Below are positions 18,201 to 25,229 of a stretch of 25,229 nucleotides of DNA, in pieces. The number at the start of each line of letters is the position of its first letter. Within the stretch, counting starts at the first letter, position 1. The translations under genes were made by a program, and so were the position numbers. The notes beneath the pieces are model-generated. The model was not told the DNA's origin and searched no databases. It saw nothing but the letters and a program-made list of their open reading frames with translations. The stretch is from a virus, in IMG/VR virus record IMGVR_UViG_3300025282_000221, positions 1-25,229 of that record; one strand, given 5' to 3'.

Positions 18201-19582
18201 TCCCATCTAGTTCCATTAAATTTTAAGAAGTCATTAGTACTAGCACCTGTTGTAGCATCATTTTCAATATCATCTAATGCAGCTATACTATCACCTGTTG
18301 AAATAACTTTATCTGTACCAAGGTTATCTGTTTTGTTTAGGTCTACTTTTTTCCACGCTTCAGTATGATCCCAATATAACATTTGTCCTGCTGGGTCACT
18401 GGTATCGTCATCAACATCAGCATCCACATCAGCCAATTCCGAAAGCTTAACTGCATCTGTTACAGCATGTACAAATGCTGTAGTTGCTACCGAAGTATCA
18501 GAGTCAGCTGTTAATTGTGTTGTCGCTAGTTGGCTTGCATGAAGAGCCGTAGTACCGTCTGTTCTAATATATGAACTACCATCAACAACTATCCAAGCTG
18601 CACCAGTATATCTAATCGTATCATACTGTGATATGGGATTAAGACCTCCCCATGATGCAGAGGCGGTTGTACCAGTGCCTGTATGTGTTACTGTATCTCC
18701 TGTCGCAGGTGTGCCGTATAAACTATTATAGAATGTTTCTCCTGCCGTACTTACCATATCACCAGCACCCTTAAAAGTAATACCAGCACCTACACCGTCA
18801 ACTAGTGCTTTAAGTTCTTTACCTTGGTTTGCTGATAATGGTTTTGTAGTAGACGTAGACGTTAAACTGTCTTGAGTATCTGCCTTAACACCGCTAGATC
18901 CTTTAGTAAGAGAGTCTCCATCTAGATCTAATGTAAGTTTACTAGCAGTAGTACCAGCCCCTGTTATACCTTCTTCTGTAGTGACATTATAGAAAGCCTC
19001 ATCAATAACACCAGCTGAATCGAGAGGACAGGTACCTGAAGGAGTTCCTAAGAAAGGATCTAGTTTGATTTTATTATCTTCTATGACTGAATTTTCTTGA
19101 GAGATATGCAATAGTTGAGAAAAGGCTCGATTAAGTTGAGCAGCTGTAATATGAGAACCTGACATCCATGAGACATAATTTGTGATGTCTTGTGTTTTTC
19201 TGAGGATATAGACAGTATCTGTTGTTGGAGAGAATAAAGGTAATACAGTTGCTACACCTGCTCGATAGAAGGTATAATCTGCTGCTGTATCTGACATAAT
19301 AACCCTACTTCCTTCAATACGATACATCGTACTACCAGAAGAGTTAGTTGCTGGGATTGTCCAAGCATTCCATGTATCAGCAGCATCAACTATAGGAGTA
19401 ATAGACGAAAAATCTGCTTGTCTTACTACTATAATTTGATCAGCTACAGATATACCACTATCTAATGTAAGGTAGTCGGTTACATCTACGTACCAATCCT
19501 GTGAAGGTGGATCGGGTAACCACTCTGCTGCGGTTGGTGCATATAGCACTCCGGAAGGGGTGCTTTGATTATCGTATACCAT
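15221..19582 (-). CDS. Tail fibre or tailspike, gp17-type N-terminus with beta-helix body
   Basis: A 1453-aa protein. Residues about 1-170 resemble the T7 gp17 tail-attachment domain, ending in the typical block (LRKTQDITNYVSWMSGS, then ITAAQLN and LLHISQE, about 127-163). Next comes a Thr/Ser/Asp/Gly-rich linker (about 170-500), including a TTKPLSANQGKELKAL segment seen in many phage fibres. From about 530 to the end the sequence shows rungs of a right-handed parallel beta-helix: repeated hydrophobic-Asn-CTF patterns (FKNCTF, FENCTF, IKDCTF) and two TWHTGI rungs. T7 gp17 is 553 aa, so this one is much longer and spike-like. It should bind, and may degrade, a surface polysaccharide, but I cannot name catalytic residues. 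The ATG has AAGGAG fused to the previous stop. No chaperone gene follows it. Confidence 0.92.
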   Translation of the reverse strand: MVYDNQSTPSGVLYAPTAAEWLPDPPSQDWYVDVTDYLTLDSGISVADQIIVVRQADFSSITPIVDAADTWNAWTIPATNSSGSTMYRIEGSRVIMSDTAADYTFYRAGVATVLPLFSPTTDTVYILRKTQDITNYVSWMSGSHITAAQLNRAFSQLLHISQENSVIEDNKIKLDPFLGTPSGTCPLDSAGVIDEAFYNVTTEEGITGAGTTASKLTLDLDGDSLTKGSSGVKADTQDSLTSTSTTKPLSANQGKELKALVDGVGAGITFKGAGDMVSTAGETFYNSLYGTPATGDTVTHTGTGTTASASWGGLNPISQYDTIRYTGAAWIVVDGSSYIRTDGTTALHASQLATTQLTADSDTSVATTAFVHAVTDAVKLSELADVDADVDDDTSDPAGQMLYWDHTEAWKKVDLNKTDNLGTDKVISTGDSIAALDDIENDATTGASTNDFLKFNGTRWDASSEGSTSFAIIPGNGADADGTSVDSTHATAAEGSDDSTEINTALVSTTFGHNGNTSSTTVATLDLKGANYLCSHVRHTPAFVQAAVNAASNNNYGIASTLRSENLFIPCKRDMKIENGTLSLGHSSTSAMRLLEAWNLKESSKVDALTTTTSAVINAGDTEIPVDDVQNFPPGSLIEINAAPLSSDQRDYSSGYTYPTFEMNVVTRVDYQKIYLKYPLLYTYDRDGIEIETLRPSTAADDNPVPTTATASLAFGAGGSVTADLDNAEDKTLILTTADQKEWHLKAGSAYADGDGTEADPIVWDHDDSGTDYAANIAHAINNNDELTKWMLAAASTGTLTLTQRNGASASHLGENGNTKIKGSLVDNVDVSENTGTFVVSGFTYTHFTGGITPKCENVTFENVTFNNTVGRAWKLGTDPIVGINASSGTHGYFKVTLPENHNLPVGQLFVMRMDGIDIVDNATAAFTPRYHTDINGVSYGFIHPADPPNVIRTQMGFGDGGEWVDGLQGRDDGAGGWNTPEFSSAAADGGSLGFLSIQENYACRFRYMNGLTFKNCTFNNWSEAVPLYWCNDVTFENCTFRNVGKSRNVVADGIVVTTSRNITIKDCTFIGCRNAIKFDYYTVASTIRQSSSDILISGCKFRDVGAAIRTDSDIITNITVIDNDIQLGTISPTLHNYRNSSTSGTWYGIKLWGANIRVEGNRIYGKKVPAVEGAYNSLGTGTAKDGGHDYALGDVVNSDWVGKALPIVYDGIDVLNRGQGFLSGNNVVNGPIVSNNTVRDTWHTGIQVREGGGSTTTSSTVQGTDISNNDVSTWHTGITYSVITSGTVTKVEGLTFSNNTIVNTPRTAYLDNYIGWEHPTNGNLRNAGAAANAGIYVSLYGGSGPATITNLLISGNNISCYDGAYNMYNIRLGGATDYGEVIQNALITNNMIYGGPYPMYLDNADLETNVSICKNTAIMNNVWRRVGSTELHNKTRFLDGINNIFEHNIATL

Positions 19583-19593
19583 TATTATTCTCC

Positions 19594-22416
19594 TTAACGT
19601 CTCTCAAGTAAACTATCTCTCTTATTGAATTTTCCTCTAAATTCAACATTAGTAATATTAAAAGGAGTATGATACTCCGATTCTATTTTAATTTTTAACT
19701 CATTAGTTAAACCAAATATTCTAACCAAGAACTCGCCATCTGTTTCGATAGGAGACATGGGTATTTCAGCATCTATACCTGTTACATACGGTGTAAATGG
19801 GAACTGCTTAGTTGCTTTATTTCTACGTGTAATACTTAAGTCATAGCTTCCTGTATTACTATGTCTAATAGACATGCTTCTTAGATTGAGTATACCATTA
19901 ACAATATTATTCTTATCATCCCTTAAAAATTGTTCAGATAATTCGATAGAAGATTTATAGGATGCTCCAAAGGTTAATGGATATTCGGCTGTATTCCCTG
20001 TAATATAACATACCGTAGTATTAGCTCCTGTTGCATTACTAGAAACATCAAATACTCTTCCGCCTTCTTCATGACTTTGCGTAATGATAGCTCTATTAAT
20101 ACCCGCACAGTCGTAAGGTAGCGTATATTTTGTATTATCTGTAGTATCATCATAAATTCCATTAGATCTTATAATTGAATTATCAAGGTAAGGAATAGAA
20201 TAGTCAACATCTGTTGTATCTACTGGCATTCGTTGTAAGTATAAGTTTTCACTACCTAGTGTACAGACTATATATAAGTAATTATCAAAAGTAATTAGGT
20301 TTTTAATATCTGTACTTGGGTGTAATACATGTCTAAAGAATGCATTCTGTACTACTTGATCTCCTGCAAATCTATTGATATATACATATATATTATTAGA
20401 TGATTCTTTATCTGTAAAGAAGATTGAGTTGTGTGCTGGAGAGGTAGTTACTATTTCTACTTCTGCTGGTAGATAATCAGGACAGTGTGTAGATACATCT
20501 ACAGCTTGATTAATATTAGTTTGAGCTTGTCCAAAGTAAATATATAATCTTTTCTTATCAAAGAAATATATCTGATTCCCCATAAGTTGTGGATCAATAG
20601 TGGCAATAGAAGAATAGAAAGTAGTAGGTGCAATTTCTGCTGTGAATGGCGTGATCTGGTTCTCTGATCCTATCAATTCAAACTGAGTATCTCCACTAGT
20701 ATTAATAAATAAGTAATCATTAAAAGGAATCATCGAAGTAATCGGTGAATACTTATTAGCACTAACACTTAGATCAATAGGATCTGATGCAACTATTTCT
20801 CCCGGATCTGCTATCCAGAAGTTATCAAAATCTCCCATACGGCTTGTAAACATTACATCTCCAGAAGACATGAATAAGCGATCTCTATAAAAAGACATGG
20901 AACTTATTTCTGCTTGTCTAGCAGAACCATCAGGAAACTTAAAGGGACTAGGACCTGGATTTGATTCGCCAGTACCACTAGTTCTTACATCCCACCCAAC
21001 TGTTTTTAAGATCCACTCTTCTGTAGAAGGATCATAGTCTAACTGCATAGGCATTCTACGCTTATCTATGCATGACATACTATCTGGAGTTCGTACTTTA
21101 TGTAAGTATGGCTGTTTGTCTACACTCCTAACTCTATAATATCCCGGTAAAGTAGTACCATAAGTTTGAGCAAAGAAAAATACCTTGCCTTTACCCGCCG
21201 AATTTCCGACAGTTGGATATAATTCTCGTAGCATAGTCTCAGCATTATTCCGATCCTTTATATCACTCGGATGCGGAGGTAATCTAAGTTTTGTTAGATC
21301 AACTACAGATTGCCCAAGGTGGGGTTTGTCAGGATCAGGATATACATTATCCTTAACCGAAACAAATTCAGTTGTTCTATAAGAACCATCATCGTTTAAT
21401 GCACTGGTCCATTTATTAATAGTCCATTTTATATTCGCAGGAGTACCAGAAGTAACAACACATCTAATTTGTGTACCTGCTTGTATATCTGTTATCGCAG
21501 TAGGAGAAGAAGCTTCATTATAGTCATCCTCTAGATAAAAGGAACCCCAATCACCGTGAGGAGTACCACCCTCTACTATATAATATGTATCTCCCAATGT
21601 AGGAGTAATAGCCGGATCTAAAGTAATATCAATTACCTCTCCTTTGTCCACATCTTCTCTATAAAGAGAGGATGGTGATTTATTCTCTGGTCCTATTACT
21701 GCCGTATCTCCAATATTCTGATCTACTTGCCAAATACCATAGATAGCACCATCTGTAGTATCAGTAGGATCAATAACCTGATCCCCAGAAACATAATTAC
21801 TATATCGTGTCCATATAGTTGCTATCCCTTGCGGGTCTACAGAAGAGGATGTCTGGTAATCTACTTCTAATCCCAGTTTATCTTCTTCCGCTGAAGGAAG
21901 ACCGTCTAGTCCAAATAACGTTGTTGTTACTCCATCTGAAGTAAATCCTGCTTTAACTTCGGTATTTAATAGTAGTAAACTTGTGCCAATTGCCACAGAC
22001 TTTATACTATCCTGTCCCATATTAAACCCATACCGTAAATAGTCTGTACAAATAGGATCTATGGAGATTAAAGAAGGATCTGTCTTTATTAGTTGTCCAT
22101 TATGTAACTTATAAATAGATAATAAGCTACTTGAATCAGTAGCAGATCTATCTAGAATAATTAAGAAGCGTTCTTTTTGGCTGATTGTAAACCAATGATA
22201 CCATAAAGAATCTTTATTAACACCTAGGGAGGTTATGGAATCATTTGTATTCAGAACCATCTCTATACCCCTGCGTCTTTCTACAGATCGCTCTAGAGTA
22301 CAGTATATGTTATCTAGATTTTCAGCCTCCGAGGGCATTCTCTTAGATTGAGCTTGTCTTCCTACGCCCCCCGATAAAGTATTGATGGGGATTGTAGTCG
22401 ATATAAATTTAGACAA
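19594..22416 (-). CDS. Tail tubular protein B (gp12-like nozzle protein)
   Basis: A 940-aa protein forming the lower tail tube or nozzle. The N-terminus (ISTTIPINTLSGGVGRQ...SEAENLDN) aligns with T7 gp12 (ISQSIKNLKGGISQQP...SRQVNG), and the segment FYRDRLFMSSGDVMFTS...FDNFW, about 505-535, is the family's usual RLxF...S.xxDFxNF block. It is about 150 residues longer than T7 gp12 (794 aa). The start codon appears to be TTG at 22416, with AAGGGA upstream: the conserved N-terminal segment begins right there and the next ATG (codon 27) would remove it. It follows the gp11-like gene after three bases. Confidence 0.93.
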   Translation of the reverse strand: MSKFISTTIPINTLSGGVGRQAQSKRMPSEAENLDNIYCTLERSVERRRGIEMVLNTNDSITSLGVNKDSLWYHWFTISQKERFLIILDRSATDSSSLLSIYKLHNGQLIKTDPSLISIDPICTDYLRYGFNMGQDSIKSVAIGTSLLLLNTEVKAGFTSDGVTTTLFGLDGLPSAEEDKLGLEVDYQTSSSVDPQGIATIWTRYSNYVSGDQVIDPTDTTDGAIYGIWQVDQNIGDTAVIGPENKSPSSLYREDVDKGEVIDITLDPAITPTLGDTYYIVEGGTPHGDWGSFYLEDDYNEASSPTAITDIQAGTQIRCVVTSGTPANIKWTINKWTSALNDDGSYRTTEFVSVKDNVYPDPDKPHLGQSVVDLTKLRLPPHPSDIKDRNNAETMLRELYPTVGNSAGKGKVFFFAQTYGTTLPGYYRVRSVDKQPYLHKVRTPDSMSCIDKRRMPMQLDYDPSTEEWILKTVGWDVRTSGTGESNPGPSPFKFPDGSARQAEISSMSFYRDRLFMSSGDVMFTSRMGDFDNFWIADPGEIVASDPIDLSVSANKYSPITSMIPFNDYLFINTSGDTQFELIGSENQITPFTAEIAPTTFYSSIATIDPQLMGNQIYFFDKKRLYIYFGQAQTNINQAVDVSTHCPDYLPAEVEIVTTSPAHNSIFFTDKESSNNIYVYINRFAGDQVVQNAFFRHVLHPSTDIKNLITFDNYLYIVCTLGSENLYLQRMPVDTTDVDYSIPYLDNSIIRSNGIYDDTTDNTKYTLPYDCAGINRAIITQSHEEGGRVFDVSSNATGANTTVCYITGNTAEYPLTFGASYKSSIELSEQFLRDDKNNIVNGILNLRSMSIRHSNTGSYDLSITRRNKATKQFPFTPYVTGIDAEIPMSPIETDGEFLVRIFGLTNELKIKIESEYHTPFNITNVEFRGKFNKRDSLLERR

Positions 22417-22419
22417 AAC

Positions 22420-23070
22420 TTATAGTCCCTTATGTCGCCAATAACGGTGTCTATTAGGATCATAGGCTGAGCTATTGAGACGACTTAGTGCTTGGTTCAT
22501 CACAGTACTTCCCGAAGAGAATATAGAAACCCGAGCATCATTTATATCTGAAGCCTTTGATCTAGATTTATGGATAGCCTCAAGATCTGCTAGGTATCTA
22601 TCGGTTACATCATCTCCCTGTACTATGAGTTGATATTGTCTCATAGCAGAAGCAAGAATACCCCTTTGTGCGGGTGTTGGAAGATCATCCCAAGATAATT
22701 CAAAGATAATTTCTATGTAATAATCTGTGCTTGCCTTCCAAGAATAAGTATTATCAGTAATATTAAAAATCTTTTTCTGACGATCAATACCTACTTGGAT
22801 ATTGCCATCTGTATCTACGTGATTTGAGATCAGTTCTCCAGACAGAGTATTTTCTGGTAAGATAATATCTCCTGCAGTTTCTAGATTATATTTTTTGACG
22901 TACTTATTACTAGCTAAACCTCTGAGTTGGTGGTCTTGGGCTGTTTGGTCTAAGATAAACTCAGACAACTTAGTATCTACACCTGACTCATTTTCAAGAT
23001 CTGCTACTAAACTTTCTCCTGCAGCTAATAACATTTGATTGACTGCATCTAGTCGTGAGATACTTCCCAT
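22420..23070 (-). CDS. Tail tubular protein A (gp11-like, adaptor/gatekeeper)
   Basis: A 216-aa protein by the ATG at 23070. N-terminal LDAVNQMLLAAGESLVADLE matches T7 gp11 [20 protein letters not shown] closely; the rest follows the family pattern, including a segment near FELSWDDLPTPAQRGI. It sits between portal and nozzle in the tail. A GTG two codons upstream (23076) is in frame, but it lies inside the Shine-Dalgarno sequence, so ATG is the likely start. It is the first gene after the capsid terminator and opens the tail cluster. Confidence 0.95.
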   Translation of the reverse strand: MGSISRLDAVNQMLLAAGESLVADLENESGVDTKLSEFILDQTAQDHQLRGLASNKYVKKYNLETAGDIILPENTLSGELISNHVDTDGNIQVGIDRQKKIFNITDNTYSWKASTDYYIEIIFELSWDDLPTPAQRGILASAMRQYQLIVQGDDVTDRYLADLEAIHKSRSKASDINDARVSIFSSGSTVMNQALSRLNSSAYDPNRHRYWRHKGL

Positions 23071-23081
23071 GATCACCTCCT
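23071..23081 (-). promoter_or_regulatory. Extended perfect Shine-Dalgarno sequence of the gp11-like gene
   Basis: The 11 bases AGGAGGTGATC, read on the minus strand, are the exact complement of the usual bacterial 16S rRNA 3' end (GATCACCTCCT) and stand directly before ATG 23070. Such a long match is rare. It decides the start in favour of ATG over the GTG buried in the site. Confidence 0.9.
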
Positions 23082-23086
23082 CCTTT

Positions 23087-23123
23087 AAAAAAAAGGTCCC
23101 TTACCCCAAAGAGGCAAGGGACC
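23087..23123 (-). terminator. Intrinsic terminator after the capsid gene (position of T7 Tphi)
   Basis: On the minus strand, GGTCCCTTGCC pairs with GGTAAGGGACC (11 pairs with one G-T wobble) around a 7-base loop, and is followed directly by eight T residues (plus 23087-23094). It lies about 35 bases after the capsid stop and before the tail genes. T7 has its main late terminator Tphi at the same place, after gene 10, where partial read-through gives much capsid and less tail mRNA. Confidence 0.95.
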
Positions 23124-23158
23124 CGATGTATTATAATAATAAAATTATAAACTATTAC

Positions 23159-24424
23159 TCACACTACTGTGTACTCACCGTGTCCAGCTGCGCCAGCAAG
23201 ATCGAGCACTCCAGCAGCTGCAACCTCTGTACGAGTTGGATCTGCATCCGTAGGATCGTACCCTGTAAATAGAGCACAACATTCTGGACGAAGAACACCA
23301 GTACCGTTCATTGTTGAAGCAACAGTGAACTGCGTGTTACGACGAATGTCATCTACAGTATCTACCTTCACGCCTTGCAACTTAAGAGAAGCAATACATT
23401 CAGGTGTCCATATAGCAGCACCAACTTTAGCAGCAGCAAAGTCAAGACCGTAACGATCTTCACCAATACTTGTCGCACTTTCGCCTGACTCATCAGTTGT
23501 CATAATGTGATTACTCTTAACAATGGTAACACCCATGTAAACAAGGGTATCCTGAAGCTTAGCCATTCCCTGTGTAAGGGGAGCACCCAAACCAGTACCG
23601 AATCCACCTACAGCAGATCCGTTGAACATAAGTTGGTTACCACCAGCCGCAAGTTCAGTATTTACTCTGGCTACACCTAACGCACGGATATCCATGAACG
23701 CTTGAGGATTAACAGCACAGTAAACTTGACCTGCGTCAATGTTATTGCTTTGCAAGTGAACTAAGAACTTCTCAAGTGCTTGAAGTAGTTCAAGAGCAGC
23801 ATTTGTACGAAGTTCGAGATCAGCCCCTGCATCCCACAGACCACCTAGGTGATCTGAATTTGCTTCAACTGAGCCACCGTAAATAACAGTATCCAATCCC
23901 ATTTGAGGACGAGGATCTGTTGTTGCACCAAGTTGATTGGTTGCGCCAGCTCGACAAAGGAATGACCAGATTTGTTTATCACGAGCATTAGCAAGTGCTA
24001 GACCTGCTTGTCGTGCCAACTCTGCTCGGTATTCCCACTGAGTAATCATCAAGTCGATGTTATCAGTTTCGAAGAATGCAGCAATCGGACGAGCATCAAG
24101 ATGCACGGCGAATGTGGTTGACTTTGCGTCTGTTCCACCTACTAGTTCTTCACCAGCTGCCCAAGATGCCTGAATATCAACTGTTCCCGTGATTGGGAAT
24201 TGCATTGAACGCCCACTTGCTATTGTTTTACTTGTTACCAAGTTTTCAAACATATTGTATTCATCATAAGCATGAATAACTTCTCCCGACCAAATCGGGA
24301 GCCATAATTTACCAGCACCTGAACCACCGCTTTGACTAGTACCTGACGTTACCGCCGATGTACTATCACGATAGGTTAAACTTGTGGCTGGTAGGTCCCC
24401 ATAGGGACTTCCTACTGAAGTCAT
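23159..24424 (-). CDS. Major capsid protein (T7 gp10-like)
   Basis: A 421-aa protein that builds the icosahedral head. The N-terminus is Ser/Gly/Thr-rich. From about 40 the HK97-fold pattern of T7-like capsids appears: IWSGEVIHAYDEYNMFENLV, then IASGRSMQFPITGTV, then the spine helix region (WEYRAELARQAGLALANARD, about 130-150), and later FMDIRALGVA and GVTIVKSNHI. T7 gp10A is 345 aa. ATG 24424 has AAAGGAG seven bases upstream. The gene is followed by the intrinsic terminator and preceded by a leader with inverted repeats. Its codons are richer in G and C than those of the neighbours, as expected for the most abundant protein. I saw no sign of a frameshifted second form, but did not check this closely. 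Confidence 0.95.
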   Translation of the reverse strand: MTSVGSPYGDLPATSLTYRDSTSAVTSGTSQSGGSGAGKLWLPIWSGEVIHAYDEYNMFENLVTSKTIASGRSMQFPITGTVDIQASWAAGEELVGGTDAKSTTFAVHLDARPIAAFFETDNIDLMITQWEYRAELARQAGLALANARDKQIWSFLCRAGATNQLGATTDPRPQMGLDTVIYGGSVEANSDHLGGLWDAGADLELRTNAALELLQALEKFLVHLQSNNIDAGQVYCAVNPQAFMDIRALGVARVNTELAAGGNQLMFNGSAVGGFGTGLGAPLTQGMAKLQDTLVYMGVTIVKSNHIMTTDESGESATSIGEDRYGLDFAAAKVGAAIWTPECIASLKLQGVKVDTVDDIRRNTQFTVASTMNGTGVLRPECCALFTGYDPTDADPTRTEVAAAGVLDLAGAAGHGEYTVV

Positions 24425-24610
24425 AATATTTCTCCTTTGAAAAATTAAAAACTATGTTAATATATTAGCAGAAAAACATATAACATAGACATCAATTGTT
24501 CCCGAGGAGTATCTATCTATGGTATCCAGAATTCCAAGTACCTTTATTCCGTGTTTGCGGTTAAGTTACTATGAGGAAAACCTTCAAATTATAACTAAAG
24601 TCTGCTTTCT
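24425..24610 (-). promoter_or_regulatory. Capsid leader, likely holding a late promoter or RNA processing signals
   Basis: About 186 bases without a gene between scaffold and capsid, the only sizeable gap in the window. T7 places its strong phi10 promoter at this position. I found no T7-type 23-base promoter and no convincing -35/-10 pair with normal spacing; TTGATG and TAATAT are 22 bases apart, which is too far. The region holds the inverted repeat at 24452-24488 and part of the hairpin at 24592-24617. That a promoter or processing site is here is inferred from position. Confidence 0.45.
24452..24488 (-). repeat. Inverted repeat upstream of the capsid ribosome binding site
   Basis: CTATGTT-ATAT on one side and ATAT-T-AACATAG on the other pair over 11 bases with one bulged T and a loop of about 12 bases. 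It lies about 15 bases upstream of the capsid Shine-Dalgarno sequence. It could fold in mRNA as a 5' stabilising hairpin or act in DNA as a binding site. AT-rich pairing makes it only moderately stable. Confidence 0.6.
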
Positions 24611-24617
24611 TTAGTTA
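24592..24617 (-). repeat. Perfect 9-bp hairpin spanning the scaffold stop codon
   Basis: TAACTAAAG and CTTTAGTTA are perfect complements around an 8-base loop, and the scaffold stop codon lies within the first arm. No T-run follows on the minus strand, so it is not a standard terminator. It may be an RNA processing or stabilising element at the end of the scaffold message. Confidence 0.65.
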
Positions 24618-25229
24618 CGTAATTTATTAAAATCAGTACGTTGCATGCGCTCTTCAACAGCAGCACGGAACGTTCTATCTGTCTTGAATCTAGGATTATT
24701 TCTATCAGCGTAGAATTCACGCTTTGTTTGATAGGCTACGTAGCCTGTCTGTGCTACAGAACTAGGCTCTCGCCCTTGTAAAGGACCAGGCTCACGACCT
24801 TTCGCAGCCGATCCTATACTCGTAGTATACATATCATTTAGTCCCCTAAGGGTAATCTCAGAAGTTGGACCAGAGAGTCCAAAGTTAATTTGTACTTGTT
24901 CTTCGTAGCTTAGGTTATCTGCTGCCCATTTGAATAGGTTATCTAGCTGCTTCCTACCTCCTACAATAGAAGCTGACTCAGTATATGCTTCTCGCATCTT
25001 AGCTTTCTGAGCATCTAAGAAATCATCAATCATATTCTCAGTGAATCCACTCTTCTCTCTAATTTCTACTCTAGTTTCCTCACTAAGATCACCATTAACT
25101 GCTACTTCCATACCCCATGTATTCCAATCATCTTCTGTAATACCAGAGGGGGGTAAATCAGTTGCTTCTTCCATTTCCCGTTCCGCAGGAGAAGGAATTC
25201 TTAGCTCCTCTTGTCCTGTAGATGTGTCC
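24611..25229 (-). CDS. Capsid assembly scaffold protein (T7 gp9-like), N-terminus off window
   Basis: The frame is open to the right edge (visible first residues DTSTGQEELRIPSP), so the gene starts outside; an internal Met at 25174 would give only 187 aa, shorter than T7 gp9 (307 aa), and is not the likely start. The sequence is acidic with a C-terminal block GYVAYQTKREFYADRNNPRF, then DRTFRAAVEERM, which fits the conserved end of T7-like scaffolds (DPRY, D..YR..V..R). Scaffold proteins guide procapsid assembly and leave before packaging. It lies directly before the capsid gene, as in T7; the portal gene is expected just beyond the edge. Confidence 0.9.
   Translation of the reverse strand, partial: DTSTGQEELRIPSPAEREMEEATDLPPSGITEDDWNTWGMEVAVNGDLSEETRVEIREKSGFTENMIDDFLDAQKAKMREAYTESASIVGGRKQLDNLFKWAADNLSYEEQVQINFGLSGPTSEITLRGLNDMYTTSIGSAAKGREPGPLQGREPSSVAQTGYVAYQTKREFYADRNNPRFKTDRTFRAAVEERMQRTDFNKLRN

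Noticed and set aside
19974-20162. Minus-strand frame of 62 codons inside the gp12-like gene.
   Set aside because: It is an alternate frame overlapping the conserved nozzle protein, with no independent support.
24425-24610. Sigma70 promoter (TTGATG with TAATAT).
   Set aside because: The spacing is 22 bases, outside the usual 15-19, and such AT-rich matches are expected by chance.
1-25229. Frequent CTAG tetranucleotides.
   Set aside because: CTAG is rare in many bacteria, but without a count against base composition in this AT-rich phage I cannot claim it is unusual.

Overview
This window is the late, virion-building half of a tailed phage genome with a T7-type short-tail (podovirus) plan. 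Every supported gene lies on the minus strand, so the genes are read from the right edge to the left edge. The DNA is AT-rich (about 35% GC where I sampled it, with the capsid gene visibly richer) and almost fully coding. I see no tRNA, rRNA, CRISPR array, insertion sequence or bacterial gene. It looks like an environmental phage. The host cannot be read from this stretch; a marine AT-rich bacterium is possible but only a guess.

Layout in transcription order: the C-terminal part of the scaffold protein (cut by the right edge); a leader of about 190 bases with two inverted repeats; the major capsid protein; a strong intrinsic terminator in the same place as Tphi of T7; tail tube protein A (gp11-like); tail tube protein B (gp12-like); a 1453-residue tail fibre or spike with a T7 gp17-type attachment domain and a beta-helix body; small and large terminase; then a block of internal or ejected virion proteins. 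That block holds a gp14-like protein, four proteins I do not recognise (333, 166, 430 and 1052 aa) and a giant open frame that runs off the left edge after at least 2224 codons. Genes are packed with overlaps or gaps of about 20 bases or less, several stop codons are fused to the next ribosome binding site, and three genes start with GTG or TTG.

The main discovery is in the giant protein (1-6674). It sits where T7 has its gp15/gp16 ejection proteins. I translated it by hand and find two enzymes in it. Residues about 930-1240 form a RecB-like PD-(D/E)XK nuclease fold (GT motif, D1166, D1181-I-K1183, Q1207xxxY1211). Residues about 1880 to the edge carry the ordered signatures of a T7/N4-type single-subunit RNA polymerase: an xxxGR motif at 1888-1892, a motif A-like segment near 2063-2070, and a motif B that matches T7 exactly in spacing (R2131, K2135, Y2143-G2144, followed by an aromatic-Arg pair). 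Motif C would lie beyond the left edge. The inference is that this phage packages an RNA polymerase, as N4 does with its giant gp50, but within a T7-like capsid and tail, and fuses it to a nuclease on the same ejectable polypeptide. The neighbouring unknown proteins are candidates for the core or ejection complex that carries it into the host.
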